In this document: piece by piece, positions 34,795 through 43,989 of the stretch
How positions within the stretch are numbered: the stretch's first letter is position 1
Layout: every line of letters starts with the position of its first letter
Source of the DNA: an uncultured Butyricicoccus sp.
GTDB taxonomy: Bacteria; Bacillota; Clostridia; Oscillospirales; Butyricicoccaceae
Length of the DNA: 64,000 nt
Assembly: GCA_944384745.1 (NCBI GenBank)
Contig: CALWUO010000002.1
Coordinates: 62,001 to 126,000 of the forward strand
Direction: 5' to 3'
Translations under genes and position numbers: made by a program
The notes under the pieces: generated by a model
Told to the model about the DNA's origin: nothing
The model's database searches: none
What the model saw: only the letters and a program-made list of their open reading frames with translations

Positions 34795-36192
34795 TTAGAT
34801 TGTAAAGATTTTAAATACCTTAGTTGCAAGTTCACTTCCAAGAATTAAAATCAGAAGTACAGGAGCAATCCACTTTACCATTACTTCATGTAATTTTTTA
34901 CGATGGAATACACCAGCCTCAGCTTCAACTTCATCAGCAATAACCTTAGTACCAACAACATGACCGATAAGAATACATGTCAAAAATGCTACTATAGGCA
35001 TCATTACAGAGTTAGAGATAAAGTCAAAGAAATCAAGGAACTGCATACCAATAATTGTAATACCAGCCCATGGACCATAGCCAAGACAAGATGGAACACC
35101 AATAATTAAAACAACAATTGCAACACCGATTGTTGCGGTTTTACGGTTTAGGCTTGTTTTATCAATTACAACAGAAACTATGGTTTCCATAAGTGAAATA
35201 GAAGAAGTTAATGCCGCAAATAATACAAGCACAAAGAATACAGTGCCGATTACAGTACCAAAAGCCATTTTTTCAAATACTTGAGGTAGAGTAATAAACA
35301 TCAGTCCAGGACCAGCGTTGATTTTACTAGGGTCACCACCATTAAATGCAATTACTGGAGGAATAATCATAAGACCTGCAACAAAAGCAAATAATGTATC
35401 GAAAATTTCAATTTGTGACACAGAATGTTCAAGCAGATTTTCTTTTTGCATGTAAGAACCATAAGTAATCATAATACCCATAGCAAGCGACATTGAATAG
35501 AAAAGCTGACCAAGTGCACCAAGCACAGTTGATGCAGAGAACTGAGAAAAGTCAGGCATTATATAGTATTTAAGGCCATCTATTGCACCGTCAATAGTTA
35601 GAGAATAGCAAGCGATAAATATAGCAAGTACAGCAAGCACAGGCATCATAAAACGGCTCGCTTTTTCAATACCCTTTTCAACACCAAAAGCAACAACGAT
35701 TGTTGTTAAAATAACATAGATTAAAAACCAAGGTGTAGGACCGCTAAAATCAAGCATTGTAGCTGGAATAGAGCCAGCATCAAAGCCTATAAAGTTGTTA
35801 AAGAAATCGCCACCATCAGCAGCATTAAGAGCATTACCAGTTAGGAAAGTGACAAGATATTTCATAACCCAGCCACCAATTACACAGTAGTAAGGTGTAA
35901 TGATAACAGGTACTAAAGCGGCAATCCAGCCGAGAAACCCAAAACGTTTGTCAAGAGCTTTATAAGCACCAATACAAGATAAACGGGTTTTTCTACCTAT
36001 GGCTATTTCGGTTATCATAAGGGCAAAACCGAAAGTAACAGCAAGAATGATATAAACCAAAAGGAAAATACCACCGCCATATTTTGCAGCAAGATATGGG
36101 AAACGCCATAAGTTACCTAAACCAACGGCAGAGCCAGCAGCAGCAAGTACAAAACCGATACGGCTTGAAAAGCTGCTTCGTTCTTTATTCAT
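34795..36192 (-). CDS. Sodium-dependent amino-acid transporter of the NSS/SNF family
   Basis: The 465-residue membrane protein has about 12 helices and the NSS signature near the start: SRIGFVLAAAGSAVGLGNLWRFPYL, which lines the Na+ and substrate site in LeuT-like proteins. Members import amino acids with Na+. No enzyme next to it hints at the substrate. Upstream, a short GC-rich hairpin (about 36214-36232) lies just before the ribosome-binding site; the rest of the 280-base gap to 36472 is AT-rich with no identified feature besides the next terminator. Confidence 0.92.
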   Translation of the reverse strand: MNKERSSFSSRIGFVLAAAGSAVGLGNLWRFPYLAAKYGGGIFLLVYIILAVTFGFALMITEIAIGRKTRLSCIGAYKALDKRFGFLGWIAALVPVIITPYYCVIGGWVMKYLVTFLTGNALNAADGGDFFNNFIGFDAGSIPATMLDFSGPTPWFLIYVILTTIVVAFGVEKGIEKASRFMMPVLAVLAIFIACYSLTIDGAIDGLKYYIMPDFSQFSASTVLGALGQLFYSMSLAMGIMITYGSYMQKENLLEHSVSQIEIFDTLFAFVAGLMIIPPVIAFNGGDPSKINAGPGLMFITLPQVFEKMAFGTVIGTVFFVLVLFAALTSSISLMETIVSVVIDKTSLNRKTATIGVAIVVLIIGVPSCLGYGPWAGITIIGMQFLDFFDFISNSVMMPIVAFLTCILIGHVVGTKVIADEVEAEAGVFHRKKLHEVMVKWIAPVLLILILGSELATKVFKIFTI

Positions 36193-36440
36193 ATATATAC
36201 CCCTTTTTCTGCGGGCTTGAAAGCCTGCGTATTTCTTGAAACATTAAGCATAAACGCAAAATGCAAACAGATAAGCCTATTATGCCATATAATAAATTTT
36301 AGTGCAATAATATAAAAGCAATTTCTTTTTTTAGCACAAAAAACATAGAAATTCATCTTATTAAATAGTAAAAATATACACTATATACACTGTTTTTCGT
36401 GGACATTTTAGCTTTATGTACATAATTCCATTTTGTAGTT

Positions 36441-36470
36441 AAAAAAAAGCAAATGCTTTAAGCATTTGCC
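36441..36470 (-). terminator. Intrinsic terminator after the glycosyltransferase gene
   Basis: GCAAATGCTT and AAGCATTTGC form a nearly perfect stem, followed by eight T on the - strand. Confidence 0.87.
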
Positions 36471-36472
36471 AT

Positions 36473-37726
36473 TCATTTCAATTCACTTACGCTTACATTT
36501 CTGGTATGTGATATAGATTTCCATTCTTTAGTTCTAAAAAATAGACACACAGCATTTATAGGCAACCAACTTGCAATAAAAAACCAATAGCTTAAAATAC
36601 CAACTTTCATGGAGCAAACTCGTTTTTTCTCAAGAACCATAACAATTATTGAAGTAATACAGCTTAAAATAAAAGAAAGCACAACAGAAAGTAAAAGTCT
36701 TGAGAAAATAGGAGTACCAACTGTAATATGATAATGTACTGATAATGTACGAACTATATGACCTAAAAGCATGGTAAAAACCCATGCAAGTTGTAAAAGA
36801 GGTGCAAGAAGAAATACAAGCTGGTCTAATCTCATACGTAAACCTTTAAAACCACTTTTAAACATGCCGCTTATAAGAGGTATTGAGTAATAGTGTAAAC
36901 ACTGATAAATACCAGTAGACCAACGGCTTCTCTGACGCCAAGATTGTGAGAAAGTTAATGGCTGTTCATCATATGTTAAAGCTTCAGGCACCCATGAAAC
37001 AGGTATATTTGATAAAATGCATTTTGTAGTAAATTCAATATCCTCTGTCATGGTTTTAGTTTTCCAGCCACCCATAGATTTTAAAAGTGATAAATCAGCC
37101 ATGAAACCACTGCCATTTATAATGGCAGAAAGTCCAACATGTGAACGAGCATGACTATAAAATCTATTTACCATCCAGTAATAAATTGAATAACTTGATG
37201 ATATATATGTATCCTTAGGGTTTTTACTATCTCTAAAACCTTGTGCAGCCTTTGCTCCCTCACACCATGCATTATTCATGGCACTTAGAAAACCACAATC
37301 AACAACATTATCAGCATCAAAAACACAAATAGCATCATGTTTATTTTCGATTAAAAGTTTATTAACCACTTGGTCTAACACTTCACCTTTTGTTGAAACA
37401 GGTCTTTGACAATGTAATATGTTTGCACCAGCATCTCTTGCAACTTGTTCAGTGTTATCTGTGCAGTTATTAGGTATAACGTATATATCATATAATTCTT
37501 TCGGGTAATTCTGTTTAGAAAGACTTTCTATAAGGTTTGCAATAACTGCTTGTTCATTTCGTGCAGCGACAAGCACAGCAAATCTACATTTTGGTTTATG
37601 AGCTGAATATGGATTTTGTTTGCGAAAAGCAAATGGTACAAAAAAGATATAATATAACATATATATAAAAAATATAGAGCTTAAAACCCAAAGTAGCTTT
37701 TCTAAAAATGCAAGATAATGAAGCAT
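36473..37726 (-). CDS. Membrane family 2 glycosyltransferase
   Basis: The 417-residue protein has an N-terminal membrane helix, a GT2 catalytic domain (about 45-280) and three to four C-terminal helices. Motifs are VAARNEQAVIANLIESL, the nucleotide-sugar/metal site CVFDADNVVD, TEDIEFTTK and QRSRWSTG, the last equivalent to the (Q/R)xxRW of processive synthases. It could build a surface polysaccharide or transfer sugar to a lipid carrier. The gene is alone, with a strong promoter overlapped by a perfect palindrome. Confidence 0.87.
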   Translation of the reverse strand: MLHYLAFLEKLLWVLSSIFFIYMLYYIFFVPFAFRKQNPYSAHKPKCRFAVLVAARNEQAVIANLIESLSKQNYPKELYDIYVIPNNCTDNTEQVARDAGANILHCQRPVSTKGEVLDQVVNKLLIENKHDAICVFDADNVVDCGFLSAMNNAWCEGAKAAQGFRDSKNPKDTYISSSYSIYYWMVNRFYSHARSHVGLSAIINGSGFMADLSLLKSMGGWKTKTMTEDIEFTTKCILSNIPVSWVPEALTYDEQPLTFSQSWRQRSRWSTGIYQCLHYYSIPLISGMFKSGFKGLRMRLDQLVFLLAPLLQLAWVFTMLLGHIVRTLSVHYHITVGTPIFSRLLLSVVLSFILSCITSIIVMVLEKKRVCSMKVGILSYWFFIASWLPINAVCLFFRTKEWKSISHTRNVSVSELK

Positions 37727-37797
37727 GATTATTTATATACCTCCAGAAACGGATATAAAAATCCGTATAAGTGTACAGCATAAAATAACAACTGTAC

Positions 37798-37818
37798 TAT
37801 ACTGTATAATACAGTATA
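37798..37818. promoter_or_regulatory. Perfect 21-bp operator-like palindrome
   Basis: Two 10-base arms (TATACTGTAT and ATACAGTATA) flank one central A. The right arm contains the -10 of the glycosyltransferase promoter, the usual place for a repressor operator. The protein that binds it is unknown. Confidence 0.7.
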
Positions 37819-37841
37819 AAACCCTAATGGTGCAGTGTCAA
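37813..37841 (-). promoter_or_regulatory. Promoter of the glycosyltransferase gene
   Basis: On the - strand TTGACA and TATACT are separated by exactly 17 bases, about 90 bases before the start codon. Confidence 0.82.
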
Positions 37842-38070
37842 CAAACATTTGTGTAATAAAAAAGAAAATAATAAAAAAACAATCAAAAAATAGCATTATT
37901 TGCATGTTTAATGTAAAATCTCTGTATTAAATATGTATTTGGTGGATAGACAGGCGTATATAACGCAAGGTATAAAAAACAAAACTGCAAGTTTAAAGAT
38001 GTTAAAAGGGAAATGGTGCAGACTATGCAAGATTACAAATTAAAACTTGCAAAAAATTTTTGTTAATCCA

Positions 38071-38099
38071 TTGACGAAGTAAATAAAACGTAGTATAGT
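38071..38099 (+). promoter_or_regulatory. Promoter of the DUF4914-type gene
   Basis: TTGACG and TATAGT are 17 bases apart. The leader of about 100 bases contains two hairpins: AATCTAAA/TTTAGATT near 38125-38142, and GGCAATA/TATTGCC near 38153-38176. Between this promoter and the palindrome (37842-38070) I see no gene. Confidence 0.72.
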
Positions 38100-38210
38100 A
38101 TAATAAGTAGAAAATCGAACTATAATCTAAAGTTTAGATTTAAGTTATATTTGGCAATATATGGGGGTTTATTGCCCTTTATTGTAGCCGTAAGGAGGAA
38201 TTAATTTTAC

Positions 38211-40082
38211 ATGAACCGTTTGCTTAAAAAGTTCACCTTTTCACCTGAAATTGTGGACGTAATCGAAAACTGCAAGGGTATCTTTATCCCAACAACCAAG
38301 CAGGAACTGTATGAAATGGTATTTGGTACAGGTCGCTCTGGTAAGTATGATGTTGTATACGACGTTCCTGAAAAGGGTGAGGTTGTTGAGGCAACCGTTG
38401 TTCGTGCAAAAAATGGTGTAGTTGTCAACTATGTTGAGGACTATATGCGTCGTCGTGACCCAGATTGTATGCGTATCGGTGACGATAAGCCTACTGACAA
38501 ACCACGTTTCGCTGATGTTTATGGTTTCCCATTTTCAGATATGAAAAAGCAGACTCTGGATTGGCTAAAAGGTCAAGAGCTGATTTTTATGCCATTTAAT
38601 TCTGGTGGTAATGTTTACGGCTATGGTTCTATGCTTATTTGCCCAAGAAATGCTGCATTCTTTGCTTTTGCACTAGCTCACCTTCAGGGATTTGTTTCTG
38701 CTGAAGAAACAGAGGGTTATGCACCTCGTGCAATAGTTTATGTTGCTCCACCATTTAGACATACTCACTTCAATGGCAAGCAGGTTGTTGTTCATAACCG
38801 TCTTGATAATTGCCATGAAGTATTTTCTTATAATCTATATCCAGGTCCATCAGCTAAAAAAGGCGTTTATTCTGTATTATTGGATATTGGCGAACAAGAA
38901 GGCTGGGTAACTGCTCATGCATCTGCTGCACGTCTTACAACTCAGTATGATAACGAACTTGTTATTATGCATGAGGGTGCATCTGGTGGCGGTAAGAGCG
39001 AAATGTTACAGGATATAGCTCGTACAGAAGACGGTCGTGTACTGCTCTCTGAAAATACTGTTACAGGTGAAAAAACCTTTATGAACCTTGGCAGAACCTC
39101 TATGATTGAGCCTGTATGTGATGATATGGCAACTTGCTATCCAAAACTGCAAACAGGCAGTGGAAAGCTCGCTCTTGTTGATGGTGAAGACGGTTGGTTC
39201 TTACGTATGGACGGTGTAACCCATTATGGTTGTGACCCAGTATACGAACGCATTTGCACAGAGCCTGATGAACCACTTTGTTTCTTTAATATTCAGGGTG
39301 TAGTTGGTGCTACTAGCCTAATTTGGGAGCATACTCTGGACTCTAACGGCAAGCCATGTCCAAACCCTCGTGCGATTGTACCTCGTGCAAAGGTTCCACA
39401 CATTGTAACTGAGCCTGTTGAAGTTGATATCCGTTCTTTTGGTACTCGTATGCCACCTTCAACCCGTGAAAACCCTAACTATGGTATTATGGGTATGCTG
39501 CACTTTATCCCACCAGCACTTGCTTGGATGTGGCGTTTAGTTGCTCCTCGTGGATTTAAAAATCCATCTATTGTAGGCGGTGGCGACCTAAAGAGTGAGG
39601 GCGTAGGTTCTTACTGGCCATTTGCTACTGGTATGCGTGTAAAGCAAGCTAATCTATTATTAAAGCAAATTATTGATAATCCTAACACCCGTTATGTATT
39701 AATTCCAAACCAGCATATCGGTGTATATAAAGTAGGTTTTGCTGCTGAATGGTTAAGCCGTGAATGGTTAAGCCGTCATAATGGTCATGTAAAGACCGAA
39801 AAGCTAACCCCAGCACGTTGCCCACTGCTTGGTTATGCTATGACTGAAATGACCATTGAAGGTCAATCTATCCGTTCTAAGTATCTAAGAACAGAACTGC
39901 AAGACCGTATGGGTGAAGATGGTTATGATGCAGGTGCAAAGATTTTAACAGATTTCTTTGCTAAGGAGCTTGATAAGTTCTATACAGATGACCTTGACCC
40001 ACTAGGTAAACAAATTATTGATTGTTTCCGCAATGGCGGTACTCTTGAGGATTATTGCAAGTTAACCCCAATGCACTTTTAA
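38211..40082 (+). CDS. DUF4914-type P-loop protein, function unknown
   Basis: From length (623 residues) and overall sequence I place this in the DUF4914 family of Clostridia. A Walker A motif GASGGGKS (residues 256-263) is preceded by an N-terminal domain, like the layout of ATP-type PEP carboxykinase and HPr kinase, but PEP carboxykinase active-site motifs are not evident. Codon use (CGT, GGT, AAG) resembles gap and ptsI, suggesting strong expression. It has its own promoter, a structured leader and a terminator. A tandem 15-base duplication (about 39746-39775) encodes a repeated EWLSR. Catalytic activity is unproven. Confidence 0.8.
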   Translation: MNRLLKKFTFSPEIVDVIENCKGIFIPTTKQELYEMVFGTGRSGKYDVVYDVPEKGEVVEATVVRAKNGVVVNYVEDYMRRRDPDCMRIGDDKPTDKPRFADVYGFPFSDMKKQTLDWLKGQELIFMPFNSGGNVYGYGSMLICPRNAAFFAFALAHLQGFVSAEETEGYAPRAIVYVAPPFRHTHFNGKQVVVHNRLDNCHEVFSYNLYPGPSAKKGVYSVLLDIGEQEGWVTAHASAARLTTQYDNELVIMHEGASGGGKSEMLQDIARTEDGRVLLSENTVTGEKTFMNLGRTSMIEPVCDDMATCYPKLQTGSGKLALVDGEDGWFLRMDGVTHYGCDPVYERICTEPDEPLCFFNIQGVVGATSLIWEHTLDSNGKPCPNPRAIVPRAKVPHIVTEPVEVDIRSFGTRMPPSTRENPNYGIMGMLHFIPPALAWMWRLVAPRGFKNPSIVGGGDLKSEGVGSYWPFATGMRVKQANLLLKQIIDNPNTRYVLIPNQHIGVYKVGFAAEWLSREWLSRHNGHVKTEKLTPARCPLLGYAMTEMTIEGQSIRSKYLRTELQDRMGEDGYDAGAKILTDFFAKELDKFYTDDLDPLGKQIIDCFRNGGTLEDYCKLTPMHF

Positions 40083-40092
40083 TAAAAATTTT

Positions 40093-40125
40093 AACGTGTC
40101 TGCTTTTTAGTAGGCACGTTTTTTA
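40093..40125 (+). terminator. Intrinsic terminator after the DUF4914-type gene
   Basis: AACGTGTCTGC pairs with GTAGGCACGTT (G-U pairs) and is followed by a T-rich run. Confidence 0.82.
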
Positions 40126-40136
40126 TTATATGTGAA

Positions 40137-40170
40137 ACAAAAAAACGAGCTGATTTTTTTATCAGCTCGC
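40137..40170 (-). terminator. Intrinsic terminator of the molybdenum hydroxylase operon
   Basis: On the - strand GCGAGCTGAT pairs with ATCAGCTCG-type complement and is followed by seven T. Confidence 0.85.
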
Positions 40171-40178
40171 TTGCTATT

Positions 40179-42473
40179 TTATTTATTTTTCAAACCAATA
40201 ACAATTTTTTCAGCAGTTATAGGAAGTTCTCTAATTCTAACACCGCAAGCCGTAGCAACAGCCGCTGCAATAGCAGGTGATGGGGTATTGATAACAACTT
40301 CACCGATAGACTTAGCACCGAATGGACCAGATGGTTCATAACTGCTTTCAAATTCAACTCTAACCTTGTTTATATCAAGACGAGACGGTATTTTATATTG
40401 CATAAAGGAGTTGGAATAATTTACACCCTTTTCATCATATATAATATCCTCATAAAGAGCCATTCCAATACCTTGAACGAGTCCGCCCTCGGTTTGCACT
40501 CTTGCAAGATTAGGGTTGATAGGTGTACCACAGTCAACTGCTGCACAGTAGTCAACAAGCTCAACTTTACCAGTTTCAGGGTCAAGCTCAATTTCAGCTG
40601 CACCCGCCATAAATGGAGGTGGTGAAGTAGGTGAAGAATGGCTAACAGTTGCCGCAAGTTCACGGTTACTAAAACATTGACCTTTATAACCAACCTGTTT
40701 TCTAGTTACAAATTTTTCAGGGTCTGCAACAACATAAACTTTTTGACCGTCAAAATCAACATCATCAACATTAACTTTCAGCATTTCAGCACCAGTTAAC
40801 AGAATTTTATTTCTTAATTCTTCACAAGCCTTAACACAAGCCATACCTGTAACATAAGTTGTAGCTGATGCATAAGAACCAGAGTCATAAGGTGAAACAT
40901 CAGTGTCCGATGCATAAACTGCAATATTTTTCATATCACAATCAAGGCAATCTGCTGCCATCTGAGCAAGGATAGTATCGCAACCAGTACCCATATCAGT
41001 ACAACCAATAAGCATATTATAATCGCCATCATCACCCATACGAATGGTTACAGAGCCTACATCTACATTGGAAATACCAGAACCCTGCATAGCCATTGCA
41101 ATTCCAACAGCACGAATTTTACCATTAGGAAGTGTAATAGGCTTTGCTTTTTTATCCCAATCAATCATATTTTTAACACGCTCAACACAGCGGTCTAAAG
41201 CACATGAAGTTGCGGTTTCACCATAATATGCATGCATAACTTGACCCTCACGGACAAGATTAATTTCACGCATTTTAACAGGGTCAATATTAAGGATTTC
41301 AGCAAGTTCGTTTACAGTTGACTCTACCGCAAAAATACCTTGTGTTGCACCGTAACCACGATAAGCACCAGCAGAAAGAGTATTTGTATATACAACGTCC
41401 CAAGTAAAGCGGAAAGCCTCTTGTTTACCGTATAAAGGTATAGGCTTATGAGCGGATAAACCAACAGTAGTTGGACCATGTTCACCGAAAGCACCTGTAT
41501 TAGATAGTGTATATAGGTCAATAACCTTGATTATACCATCATTTGTAGCACCCATACGCACAGTAAGTTCCATGCTGTGACGAGGAGAAGATGCAATCAT
41601 AGATTCATAACGAGAATATACAATTTTTGCAGGTCTGCCAGTTTTTAGTGTTACAATAGCAGGATAAACTTCAGTAACAACCGTTTGTTTTGCACCAAAA
41701 CCACCGCCAAGACGAGGCTTTATTACACGGATTTGAGTTTTTGGAATATCAAGAGCATGTGATAAAATACGACGAACATGAAAAGGAACTTGAGTGGAAG
41801 AAATAACATTTAATCTACCATAGGTATCAAGTTGTGTATAGGTTCTAAATGTTTCCATCATGGCTTGCTGGTTTTGTTTTGTGCGGTAAGTGCGTTCAAT
41901 TACAACATCACATTTAGCAAATGTGCCATCAACATCACCATGGCTATCACTGCCAGATGCACAAAGATTTCTCATATTGTCCGCACCAACAGGGCAAAGA
42001 GACTTCCAGCTTTCTTCAGGGTGAACAAGTATTTTATTATCCTTAGCTTTACGCATATCTAACACAGGTTCAAGCACCTTATATTCAACTTTAATAAGTT
42101 TTAAAGCCTTATCGACAGCTTGTTCTGTTTCACCAGCAACAATGGCTACTGCATCACCCACAAAACGAACTCTACGGTCTAAAATCAAGCGGTCATAAGG
42201 GGAAGGCTCTGGATAGGTCTGACCTGCCATAGTAAAACGGCATTGTGGCACATCTTCATATGTTAATACACATACAATGCCAGGAACTTTCATTGCAATA
42301 TTGGTATTTATATTTGTTATAAGAGCATGAGCATGAGGAGAACGTAAAACCTTTACAATAAGACAATCGGCTGGAGCTAAATCATCAGTGTACACTGGTT
42401 TACCAGTAGTTAATGCCTTAGCATCAGATTTTACAACCCCTGCACCTACATATTTTTTTGCATTCATTGACAA
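40179..42473 (-). CDS. Molybdenum hydroxylase large subunit (xanthine dehydrogenase family)
   Basis: The 764-residue protein is the molybdopterin-binding subunit of a xanthine dehydrogenase/aldehyde oxidase-type enzyme. It has the N-terminal a/b-hammerhead domain (about 20-130, GKPVYTDDLAPADCLIVKVLRSPHAHA region), the Mo-cofactor segments RPRLGGGFGAKQ-like KPRLGGGFGAKQT and GAYRGYGATQG, and the C-terminal GAKSIGE motif with the catalytic Glu. It overlaps the iron-sulfur gene by ten bases. Purine hydroxylation is a likely role, but nicotinate or other N-heterocycles cannot be excluded. Confidence 0.92.
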   Translation of the reverse strand: MSMNAKKYVGAGVVKSDAKALTTGKPVYTDDLAPADCLIVKVLRSPHAHALITNINTNIAMKVPGIVCVLTYEDVPQCRFTMAGQTYPEPSPYDRLILDRRVRFVGDAVAIVAGETEQAVDKALKLIKVEYKVLEPVLDMRKAKDNKILVHPEESWKSLCPVGADNMRNLCASGSDSHGDVDGTFAKCDVVIERTYRTKQNQQAMMETFRTYTQLDTYGRLNVISSTQVPFHVRRILSHALDIPKTQIRVIKPRLGGGFGAKQTVVTEVYPAIVTLKTGRPAKIVYSRYESMIASSPRHSMELTVRMGATNDGIIKVIDLYTLSNTGAFGEHGPTTVGLSAHKPIPLYGKQEAFRFTWDVVYTNTLSAGAYRGYGATQGIFAVESTVNELAEILNIDPVKMREINLVREGQVMHAYYGETATSCALDRCVERVKNMIDWDKKAKPITLPNGKIRAVGIAMAMQGSGISNVDVGSVTIRMGDDGDYNMLIGCTDMGTGCDTILAQMAADCLDCDMKNIAVYASDTDVSPYDSGSYASATTYVTGMACVKACEELRNKILLTGAEMLKVNVDDVDFDGQKVYVVADPEKFVTRKQVGYKGQCFSNRELAATVSHSSPTSPPPFMAGAAEIELDPETGKVELVDYCAAVDCGTPINPNLARVQTEGGLVQGIGMALYEDIIYDEKGVNYSNSFMQYKIPSRLDINKVRVEFESSYEPSGPFGAKSIGEVVINTPSPAIAAAVATACGVRIRELPITAEKIVIGLKNK

Positions 42474-42934
42474 TCCTCCTTGCTCACAAGATATGCTTTA
42501 ATAGCACGAAGTTGACTTACATAACCCGTACATCTGCAAAGATTTCCCGATAAATATTCACGGATTTCATCTTCTGATGGGTTTTTAAGTTCATCTTTCA
42601 TTGCGATAATATTCATAATAAGTCCTGGTGAACAGAAACCGCATTGTTCTGCACCCTCTTTGGCTAGATAAGAGCCGATTTCCTCAGCTTGTTGCTGTTT
42701 ACCTTCAAGTGTTATAATATTATGACCATCTGCACGAACTGCAAGCATAGTACAGGAAAGTATTGGCTTATTGTCCATAAGCACTGTACAAAGACCACAA
42801 TTGGAAGTTTCACAGCCACGCTTTACAGATTTACAGCCTTTTTCACGCAAGTATTCTAAAAGAGGCTGGTCAGGGCTTACAGCATCTTCAATTTTTTTGC
42901 CATTTAGAGTAAAAGAAATTAAAATCTTTGCCAT
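42464..42934 (-). CDS. Molybdenum hydroxylase [2Fe-2S] subunit
   Basis: The 156-residue protein carries both [2Fe-2S] clusters: the plant-ferredoxin-type site in CKSVKRGCETSNCGLCTVL...C (about residues 34-60) and the helical site CGFCSPGLIM...CRCTGY (about 97-135). It passes electrons from the Mo centre to FAD. Its 3' end overlaps the large-subunit start, and it follows the FAD subunit by seven bases. Confidence 0.95.
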   Translation of the reverse strand: MAKILISFTLNGKKIEDAVSPDQPLLEYLREKGCKSVKRGCETSNCGLCTVLMDNKPILSCTMLAVRADGHNIITLEGKQQQAEEIGSYLAKEGAEQCGFCSPGLIMNIIAMKDELKNPSEDEIREYLSGNLCRCTGYVSQLRAIKAYLVSKEDCQ

Positions 42935-42941
42935 AAATAAA

Positions 42942-43754
42942 TTAAACCTCCTGATTTAAAGCTAGTAACGCACGACGAACAAGCACTTTAGTGAGGTGAC
43001 ATCTAAAATCAGAACTACCACGCATATTGCTTGAAAATTTTAAGTTATTTGCAACATAATCTGCAAATTTGCTTGCACTTTCTTCAGTAATACCATCATT
43101 CAGTATGCCATCGGTATCTAAAACAAGATTAGCTCTTTGAGGTCTTGCACCAATAGCAACTCTAAAACCATTATCTCTAAAATCTTCAGGTAATTTGGTT
43201 ACACAACAAGCGATAACAGGAAAATCGGTTGCTGTTGCACGATGGGTTATATAATGTGTTTTCTGTTTGTTTTTTGGCAGAATAACATGGGTTAAAATAT
43301 CTCTATCATAAGGCATATTTATAAAATCAGAGAGTTTAATAGTGCCAGCATGATAAAGTTTAACCTCAGCACCTAAAGCAAGCATTAAAGTCAAAGGGTC
43401 AGAGAAACCAAATCTGCCCCAGATAGAGCCTCCAATGGTTACACAATTTCTAAATTGTACACCAACTATATGACGTAAACTTTCCTTGATTGCATCACCA
43501 AAATAGCTATTAATTGCTTCATTGGTTTCAATTTGACGTAAAGTCACCATACAACCAAGTTTAAATTCGGTGTTGGTTTCCTCGATTTTATCAAGACCAA
43601 GACCAGAAAGGTCAATAGCTGTTTTAATAGAGCGATTACCCATTTTCAGCCAGCCACAACCACCTAAAATAGTAGAGGTTTTCTTTTGATTTAGCGAATA
43701 AGCCTGTTCTAATGTTTCGGCTTTTACATATTGGTCTATTGTGAACATTCGCAT
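42942..43754 (-). CDS. Molybdenum hydroxylase FAD-binding subunit
   Basis: The 270-residue protein has the FAD-binding domain of the CO dehydrogenase/xanthine dehydrogenase medium subunit: ILGGCGWLKMG replaces the usual AGGT-type loop, and VGVQFRNCVTIGGSI holds the second FAD-binding motif. The C-terminal domain (about 170-270) is the usual CO_deh_flav_C fold. It is the first gene of the three-gene operon, behind a structured leader. Confidence 0.9.
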   Translation of the reverse strand: MRMFTIDQYVKAETLEQAYSLNQKKTSTILGGCGWLKMGNRSIKTAIDLSGLGLDKIEETNTEFKLGCMVTLRQIETNEAINSYFGDAIKESLRHIVGVQFRNCVTIGGSIWGRFGFSDPLTLMLALGAEVKLYHAGTIKLSDFINMPYDRDILTHVILPKNKQKTHYITHRATATDFPVIACCVTKLPEDFRDNGFRVAIGARPQRANLVLDTDGILNDGITEESASKFADYVANNLKFSSNMRGSSDFRCHLTKVLVRRALLALNQEV

Positions 43755-43888
43755 TCTCCTTTTTTATAAACATAACAAAAGCCGCCAAAAAATAGTGGCA
43801 GCAAATAGGTTAGACATCGAAAACCAAACGCTGCGTTTTTAATTGACTTTGAACATACAGCGAAAAAGAACAGATTTTCTGATATTAT
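43755..43888 (-). promoter_or_regulatory. Structured leader of the molybdenum hydroxylase operon, possible attenuator
   Basis: The leader contains CGCTG...CGCAGCG (43829-43862), a GGTT...AACC stem and a hairpin GCTGCCA/TGGCGGC (43781-43802) followed by TTTTGTT. GCAGC of the first helix could instead pair with GCTGC of the terminator-like hairpin, giving two exclusive folds. I could not match it to the Moco, purine or xanthine riboswitches. Confidence 0.45.
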
Positions 43889-43894
43889 ATAAGT

Positions 43895-43923
43895 ATTATA
43901 TCAAGCGGATTAAGAAAATACAA
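43895..43923 (-). promoter_or_regulatory. Promoter of the molybdenum hydroxylase operon
   Basis: On the - strand TTGTAT and TATAAT are spaced by 17 bases. Confidence 0.72.
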
Positions 43924-43989
43924 TTTTTATTGACAACTTTCTACACGAAAATTTAACCAAAAATATACCAAAACAATAATTAAATATTG

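Noticed and set aside
36214..36232. A riboswitch before the NSS transporter
   Set aside because: Only a short GC-rich hairpin with a mismatch is seen in front of the ribosome-binding site; no known aptamer pattern is present.
37798..37818. LexA (SOS) box
   Set aside because: The palindrome has CTGT-N5-ACAG rather than the N8 of proteobacterial LexA, and does not resemble the Firmicutes type CGAAC-N4-GTTCG.
40123..40138. A seventh parS-like sequence (TATTATATGTGAAACA)
   Set aside because: Only one half matches; three of sixteen bases differ, and the left arm of the palindrome is lost. It could be a decayed site but I do not count it.
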